6,024 nt of DNA, taken from positions 1 through 6,024 of the forward strand of contig CAKZKB010000036.1 of NCBI GenBank assembly GCA_937121005.1, in the 5' to 3' direction. Below, piece after piece: positions 1 to 3,145 of the stretch (position 1 is its first letter; every line of letters starts with the position of its first letter). The notes under the pieces are model-generated. The model saw nothing but the letters and a program-made list of their open reading frames with translations, was not told the origin of the DNA and ran no database searches. The position numbers were made by a program, and so were the translations under genes. The DNA comes from an uncultured cyanobacterium (GTDB taxonomy: Bacteria; Cyanobacteriota; Cyanobacteriia; Cyanobacteriales; Geitlerinemataceae).

Positions 1-16
1 TGACCAGTTTCCAAAT

Positions 17-53
17 GGGGGATTAGGGGTTTGGGGGATTAGGGGGTTGGGGG
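17..53. repeat. G-rich tract with five G-runs (possible G-quadruplex)
   Basis: Five runs of four or five G (17-21, 26-29, 33-37, 42-46, 49-53) are separated by loops of 4, 3, 4 and 2 bases (ATTA, TTT, ATTA, TT). This meets the usual pattern for an intramolecular G-quadruplex. It lies about 60 bases past the pgi stop codon. The G-rich strand is the template strand for pgi, so the pgi transcript would be C-rich here. A role in pausing or ending pgi transcription is inference. The sequence is also compatible with a degenerate STRR-type heptamer array. Confidence 0.6.
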
Positions 54-57
54 TACA

Positions 58-113
58 AACCTAAAACCTAATACCTAAAACCTAATACCTAAAACCTAAT
101 ACCTAAAACCTCA
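58..113. repeat. STRR-like heptanucleotide tandem array, eight units
   Basis: Eight contiguous 7-base units read AACCTAA, AACCTAA, then alternate TACCTAA and AACCTAA, and end with AACCTCA. The array therefore has a 14-base higher period. It resembles the short tandemly repeated repetitive (STRR) heptamers known from cyanobacteria, though I cannot assign it to a named family. The last unit (107-113) contains the pgi stop codon (TCA at 111-113 on this strand), so the array abuts the gene exactly. Confidence 0.85.
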
Positions 114-1697
114 AGCCGCAGAGACTTGGAGGCTGTTGGGATCTGCGGGATTTCCTGACAGTTTTACGCCGCGTTCGTTGGCGGCTAAATGGCGGAGAAT
201 TTTATAGATTTCCTCAACGCGATCGCTGGCTCCGACTTTATTTGCTAGTTGAGAAACCGAAACCGAACCGGATTCGTTTTGCAAGGCGGCGACAACTTGA
301 CGCTGCAATTCTAACACGGCGGCGGCAGCTTTTTTACCTGCTTCTACCCCTGGTTGGTGGTAAGCGTTGATATTGACTAACGACGCATAGAAGCCGACAG
401 CCCGTTCGTACAGGGCAATTAAGGCTCCGATACTGCGTGCGTCGGGGGCGGGCATGGTGACAGTAATCGAACCGCGATCGTTGTCAAATAAAGCCTTGCG
501 GGTTCCTTGCAACAATCCCGATAAATAGTCGCCGGAGGTGACACCGGATTCGACTTCTGTGAGGCGAGTTGCCCCATCGTCTAAAACCTCAATAAAGGTG
601 ACAAAAAAGTTGGGAACCCCTTCGCGAAGTTGCTGCACGTAGGCGTGTTGGTCGGTGCTCCCTTTGTTGCCATAAACCGCAATTCCCTGATAGACAGTGT
701 TGCCGTCGAGGTCTTTTTCTTTCCCCAGCGATTCCATGACCAATTGTTGCAAATAGCGGCTAAACAGGAGCAAACTGTCTTTGTAGGGAAGTACGACCAT
801 ATCTTTTTCCCCTTTGCCATTTCCAGCCGCATACCAAGCCAATGCGAGTAAGGCGGCGGGGTTATTTTTCATATCGGAAACGCGAGTCGCCGCATCCATT
901 TGTTTGGCCCCGTCTAGCATGGCGCGAATGTCGATCCCTTGTAAGGCGGCGGCGGGTAAGCCAACGGCGGACATTTCCGAAGTGCGACCTCCCACCCAGT
1001 CGGGCATGGGAAAGGTGGTTATCCAGCCTTCACTTTTGGCTTTTTTATCCAGTTTGCTATCGGTTCCAGTGATGGCGACGGCTTGTTTGGAGAAGTCCAA
1101 ACCGCGCTTTTGAAAGACTGTTTGTACTTCTACCATGCCGTTGCGAGTTTCGGGCGTACCGCCGGATTTGGAGATAATAAAAACGAGGGTGCGATCGAGC
1201 CGATCGCCAATTTCGCTGAGGGTGCGATCGATTCCTGCGGGGTCGGTATTGTCGATAAAATGAATGTTTAATGGTGGATTGACTGGGGCCAGGGCCTCGG
1301 CCACAAATTGCGGCCCCAATGCCGAACCGCCGATGCCAACGGAGAGAATATCGGTAAAGCGATCGCTGCTTGGGGGATGAATTTTGCCGCTAAGAACGTC
1401 TCGGGCGAAGGCTTCGATGCGATCGAGGGTTTCGACGATTTCTTGTTGAATTTGCCAGTTAGGGGCGATTTGCGGGTCGCGCAGCCAGTAGTGGCCGACC
1501 ATGCGATGTTCGTCGGGGTTGGCGATCGCGCCTTTTTCTAAGGCTTCCATATCCCTAAAGGCGCGATCGAATTTTGGTTTCATCGACTCGATAAAACTCT
1601 CGTCAAATTGCATCCGACTGATATCCACGTAAAATCCCAGTTCTTCGTTATAGTAGAGCCAGTCGAGATAGCGTTGCCACAAGGCCGCAGCGTCCAT
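111..1697 (-). CDS. pgi: Glucose-6-phosphate isomerase
   Basis: This enzyme interconverts glucose-6-phosphate and fructose-6-phosphate in the cytosol and links glycolysis, gluconeogenesis, glycogen turnover and the pentose-phosphate pathways. The 528-residue product is full length for the cyanobacterial form. Visible motifs are GIGGSALGPQ (121-130), the sugar-phosphate-binding SKSGGTPETRN (177-187), the family signature VGGRTSEMS (235-243) and the second signature YHQPGVEAGK (446-455). The expected catalytic residues are present: Glu322 in MESLGK, His351 in DQHAY and Lys455 in VEAGK. The last 60 or so residues (about 470-528) form a tail after the catalytic fold that looks like a small helical or winged-helix unit. 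The start is supported by an AGGA Shine-Dalgarno (1705-1708) seven bases upstream and by the family-typical N-terminus MDAAALWQRYLDWLYY. The gene stands alone, with a REP cluster upstream and a heptamer array directly downstream. Confidence 0.97.
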   Translation of the reverse strand: MDAAALWQRYLDWLYYNEELGFYVDISRMQFDESFIESMKPKFDRAFRDMEALEKGAIANPDEHRMVGHYWLRDPQIAPNWQIQQEIVETLDRIEAFARDVLSGKIHPPSSDRFTDILSVGIGGSALGPQFVAEALAPVNPPLNIHFIDNTDPAGIDRTLSEIGDRLDRTLVFIISKSGGTPETRNGMVEVQTVFQKRGLDFSKQAVAITGTDSKLDKKAKSEGWITTFPMPDWVGGRTSEMSAVGLPAAALQGIDIRAMLDGAKQMDAATRVSDMKNNPAALLALAWYAAGNGKGEKDMVVLPYKDSLLLFSRYLQQLVMESLGKEKDLDGNTVYQGIAVYGNKGSTDQHAYVQQLREGVPNFFVTFIEVLDDGATRLTEVESGVTSGDYLSGLLQGTRKALFDNDRGSITVTMPAPDARSIGALIALYERAVGFYASLVNINAYHQPGVEAGKKAAAAVLELQRQVVAALQNESGSVSVSQLANKVGASDRVEEIYKILRHLAANERGVKLSGNPADPNSLQVSAA

Positions 1698-1704
1698 AGT
1701 CCAG

Positions 1705-1708
1705 TCCT
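1705..1708 (-). promoter_or_regulatory. Shine-Dalgarno of pgi
   Basis: AGGA on the minus strand lies seven bases before the pgi ATG. It is the only clear Shine-Dalgarno among the starts in this window and it fixes the pgi start at 1697. Confidence 0.7.
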
Positions 1709-1730
1709 GTCGGTTGTGCGTTTCGCTCTT

Positions 1731-1736
1731 ATTCTA
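1731..1736 (-). promoter_or_regulatory. Possible -10 box for pgi
   Basis: TAGAAT on the minus strand is one base from TATAAT and lies 33 bases upstream of the pgi ATG. This would put the transcript start near 1724. I see no good TTGACA-like -35 at 16-18 bases, so the call rests on the -10 alone. It lies in the 112-base stretch between the pgi start and the first REP-like repeat. Confidence 0.35.
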
Positions 1737-1809
1737 CCGCCTCGCCTGACCGATCGCATTTTTCGCGAGGCGATCGTCTGTCGGCCGCGATCGGCATTAC
1801 AATTGTATT

Positions 1810-1965
1810 GTGGGGGGCGTTACGCGGATCGAGGGGATTTGCGCGTAACCCACCATCCGTAAACCCCCACATCGAACTATCACAGTTATCTTGGACTTGG
1901 ACACCATCGCACCATGCCAACGATATACGCATCCGGGACGTGGTGGGTGGTGGCGATGTCAACAG
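1810..1965. repeat. Composite REP unit A (degenerate)
   Basis: The unit has an inverted-repeat head and a long tail. The stem core GTTACGCG (1819-1826) pairs with CGCGTAAC (1842-1849) around a 15-base loop. The right arm continues into CACCATCC, then a tail beginning GTAAACCCCC. The tail holds the 26-base block 1913-1938, which recurs exactly at 2076-2101 in unit B, and closes with GGCGATGTCAACA. Its internal half-arm near 1940-1950 is mutated compared with unit B. Units A and B fill most of the 428-base gap between pgi and the RAYT gene; I see no gene in that gap. Confidence 0.75.
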
Positions 1966-2126
1966 GTAAGGTGTGTTATGCGGCCAAAAAATACAAACCG
2001 TCACAAATCGATGATGTTTCCGCATAACGCACCATCCATAAACCCCCGAATTGGATCGTTGTGGCATCATCACATCATGCCAACGATATACGCATCCGGG
2101 ATGTGGTGCGTTACGGCGGTGTCAAT
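1966..2126. repeat. Composite REP unit B
   Basis: This is the best-preserved copy. The left arm GGTGTGTTATGCGG (1970-1983) pairs over all 14 positions with CCGCATAACGCACC (2020-2033), with one G-T wobble, around a 36-base loop. The tail then runs CCATAAACCCCC, the 26-base block shared with unit A (2076-2101), an extra half-arm GGTGCGTTACGGCG (2105-2118) and the terminal GGTGTCAATCA. The half-arm can also pair with the 2020-2033 arm, so two folds compete. The unit directly follows unit A in the same orientation and ends at the stop codon of the RAYT gene. Confidence 0.85.
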
Positions 2127-2581
2127 CACGGCCAATCTGTCGGCAATTTGCATAACCCATGTTTCACGTGGTTAATATGAATGTAATCGCAATAGGCAGC
2201 GAATTCTTTTTCGTCCCGCACCCGATGTTCCCAAAACCGCCGTTGCCATAAATTTCGTTCTCGACGGGCTTGGCGCGATCGCGTTGTTTTCGTCTCCAAA
2301 TTCAAGCGATCGCCGATCGATCGCGTTACGTCACTTTTCACCAAACGCATTCGCGTTGAAAAATCCCCGTCGTTTTCCGGTAGCGTCCACAGACAATGAA
2401 AATGGTCGGGTAACAAGACAAAAGCATCGATTTGAAAGGGACGATGGGCGCGAACTTTTTCCATCGCCTGTCGCAATGCAACCCTGGCAAGATCGTCGCA
2501 CAACCAAGCCTGGCGATCGCACGTTACCTGGGTCAAGAAATAGGTCGCCCCCTGCCAATATTCCCGTCGATATTCCGGCAT
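2126..2581 (-). CDS. REP-associated tyrosine transposase (RAYT), C-terminally shortened
   Basis: This is a single-domain Y1 HUH endonuclease of the IS200/IS605-related RAYT group. Such enzymes nick single-stranded REP hairpins and are thought to spread REP elements within a genome. The 151-residue product has the family N-terminus (MPEYRREYWQGATYFLTQVT), the HUH metal-binding pair His60 and His62 in LLPDHFHCLW, the WQRRFWEHRVRDEKEF block (112-127) and the presumed catalytic Tyr133 in DYIHIN. Two oddities stand out. The family motif NPVKHG reads NHVKHG here (Asn137-His138). The protein stops after TDWP, where relatives usually continue with a YSSFHR-like stretch and some 20-30 further residues. 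The sequence after the stop is REP repeat. The start is the first ATG and matches the family, but it has no Shine-Dalgarno and lies only about seven bases from a REP arm. It may be a decaying copy or a minimal, still active one. Confidence 0.88.
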   Translation of the reverse strand: MPEYRREYWQGATYFLTQVTCDRQAWLCDDLARVALRQAMEKVRAHRPFQIDAFVLLPDHFHCLWTLPENDGDFSTRMRLVKSDVTRSIGDRLNLETKTTRSRQARRERNLWQRRFWEHRVRDEKEFAAYCDYIHINHVKHGLCKLPTDWP

Positions 2582-2587
2582 AAATTG

Positions 2588-2674
2588 TAGGGTGTGTTAT
2601 GCGACCGGACAATGCGAATTGTTACAAATCGATGGGATTTGGGCGGAACGCACCATCCGCAACCCCGCGATCGG
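2588..2674. repeat. REP-like inverted repeat C (head only)
   Basis: The left arm GGTGTGTTATGCG (2591-2603) faces the degenerate right arm CGGAACGCACC (2644-2654) followed by ATCC. The spacer contains ACAAATCGATG, also seen in unit B (2003-2013). The copy lacks the long tail and runs straight into unit D. It is immediately upstream of the RAYT start codon and may overlap its promoter or 5' untranslated region. Confidence 0.78.
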
Positions 2675-2805
2675 GTAAGGTGTGTTATACGGCCAAAAAA
2701 CGCGAATTGTTGTCAAATCAATGGTATGTCCGCATAACGCACCATGCACAAACCCAAAATTGAACCATCACGGTTATTTTAACATCATTACGGCAATGTC
2801 AATAA
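2675..2805. repeat. Composite REP unit D
   Basis: The left arm GGTGTGTTATACGG (2679-2692) pairs with CCGCATAACGCACC (2730-2743), with one wobble and one mismatch, around a 37-base loop. The block GGCCAAAAAA after the left arm matches unit B. The tail (AAACCC, then ATTGAACCATCACGGTTAT) matches unit A, and the close CGGCAATGTCAATA matches the ends of A and B. It lacks the 26-base block, so it is a shorter version of about 131 bases. Its terminal TCAA includes the stop codon of the 97-residue gene (2799-2801). Confidence 0.8.
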
Positions 2806-3092
2806 TAAGGATTACCGCCGTCCTCAAAATCCCGACAGCCGATCGCCTGTTCTGTGAGGGCGACAGTAGGACGAACGGGGCATTTCAGGTGACGATCGTT
2901 GGTAAAGAATGCACAGTTGGCGCAGGGGATGCGGTGCATGGTACGGGCTCGCGCCAGCGTCGCAGCCGTGGCCGATCGCACTCCCCACAGCAAGGCGATG
3001 ACGATCGCCCAAGCGCAAACAAAACAGATAGGGACTAAAAAGGGTTGAATGCCGCGCACCAACCCGGATAAGAGTTGAAAGAGCAAGGCCAT
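2799..3092 (-). CDS. Small membrane protein with four-cysteine tail, unknown function
   Basis: I recognise this as the kind of small conserved cyanobacterial protein that ends in a cysteine motif, but I cannot name a function. The 97-residue product has one hydrophobic segment (about 15-37), then a basic stretch (Arg39 to Arg54) that should face the cytoplasm. The tail carries Cys57-x2-Cys60-x10-Cys71-x14-Cys86 in IPCANC, LKCPV and IGCRDF. Four spaced cysteines suggest zinc or an iron-sulfur centre. It starts 53 bases after the large Fe-S/cNMP gene on the same strand, so the two are probably one transcript and may work together. There is no Shine-Dalgarno; an in-frame TGA 24 bases upstream makes ATG 3092 the first possible start. 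The last residues (DGGNPYY) and the stop lie at the edge of a REP unit and may be a repeat-derived ending. Confidence 0.8.
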   Translation of the reverse strand: MALLFQLLSGLVRGIQPFLVPICFVCAWAIVIALLWGVRSATAATLARARTMHRIPCANCAFFTNDRHLKCPVRPTVALTEQAIGCRDFEDGGNPYY

Positions 3093-3122
3093 GGGTAATT
3101 GGTAATCGGTAATGGGTCATTG
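3093..3122. repeat. GGTAATT heptamer-like repeat in the intergenic spacer
   Basis: Imperfect repeats GGTAATT (3094-3100), GGTAATC (3101-3107), GGTAAT and GGGTCATT fill the spacer next to the start codon of the 97-residue gene. They resemble cyanobacterial STRR-type heptamers. They occupy the position where a Shine-Dalgarno would lie, and none is visible. Confidence 0.6.
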
Positions 3123-3145
3123 GCGATCGATCTAACTAATGGCTA

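Noticed and set aside
814..1541. Several plus-strand open frames opposite pgi
   Set aside because: They are the complement of a well-conserved pgi coding region, and none has a Shine-Dalgarno or a family motif.
1751..1776. Hairpin upstream of pgi as a terminator
   Set aside because: The arms CGATCGC and GCGATCG are parts of common HIP1-like octamers, the stem is only seven pairs and no T-run follows it.
1729..2175. Open frames on both strands across the REP units (114 codons minus, 94 codons plus)
   Set aside because: They run through inverted repeats and duplicated blocks, and their translations show only repeat-derived sequence.
2126..2581. Complete IS200-type insertion sequence with defined ends
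   Set aside because: The enzyme matches the RAYT group, not TnpA of IS200. The flanks are REP copies, and I could not define unique left and right ends or a target site.
1810..2805. CRISPR array
   Set aside because: The repeats are long imperfect inverted repeats with unequal spacing and diverged copies. There are no uniform spacers and no cas genes.
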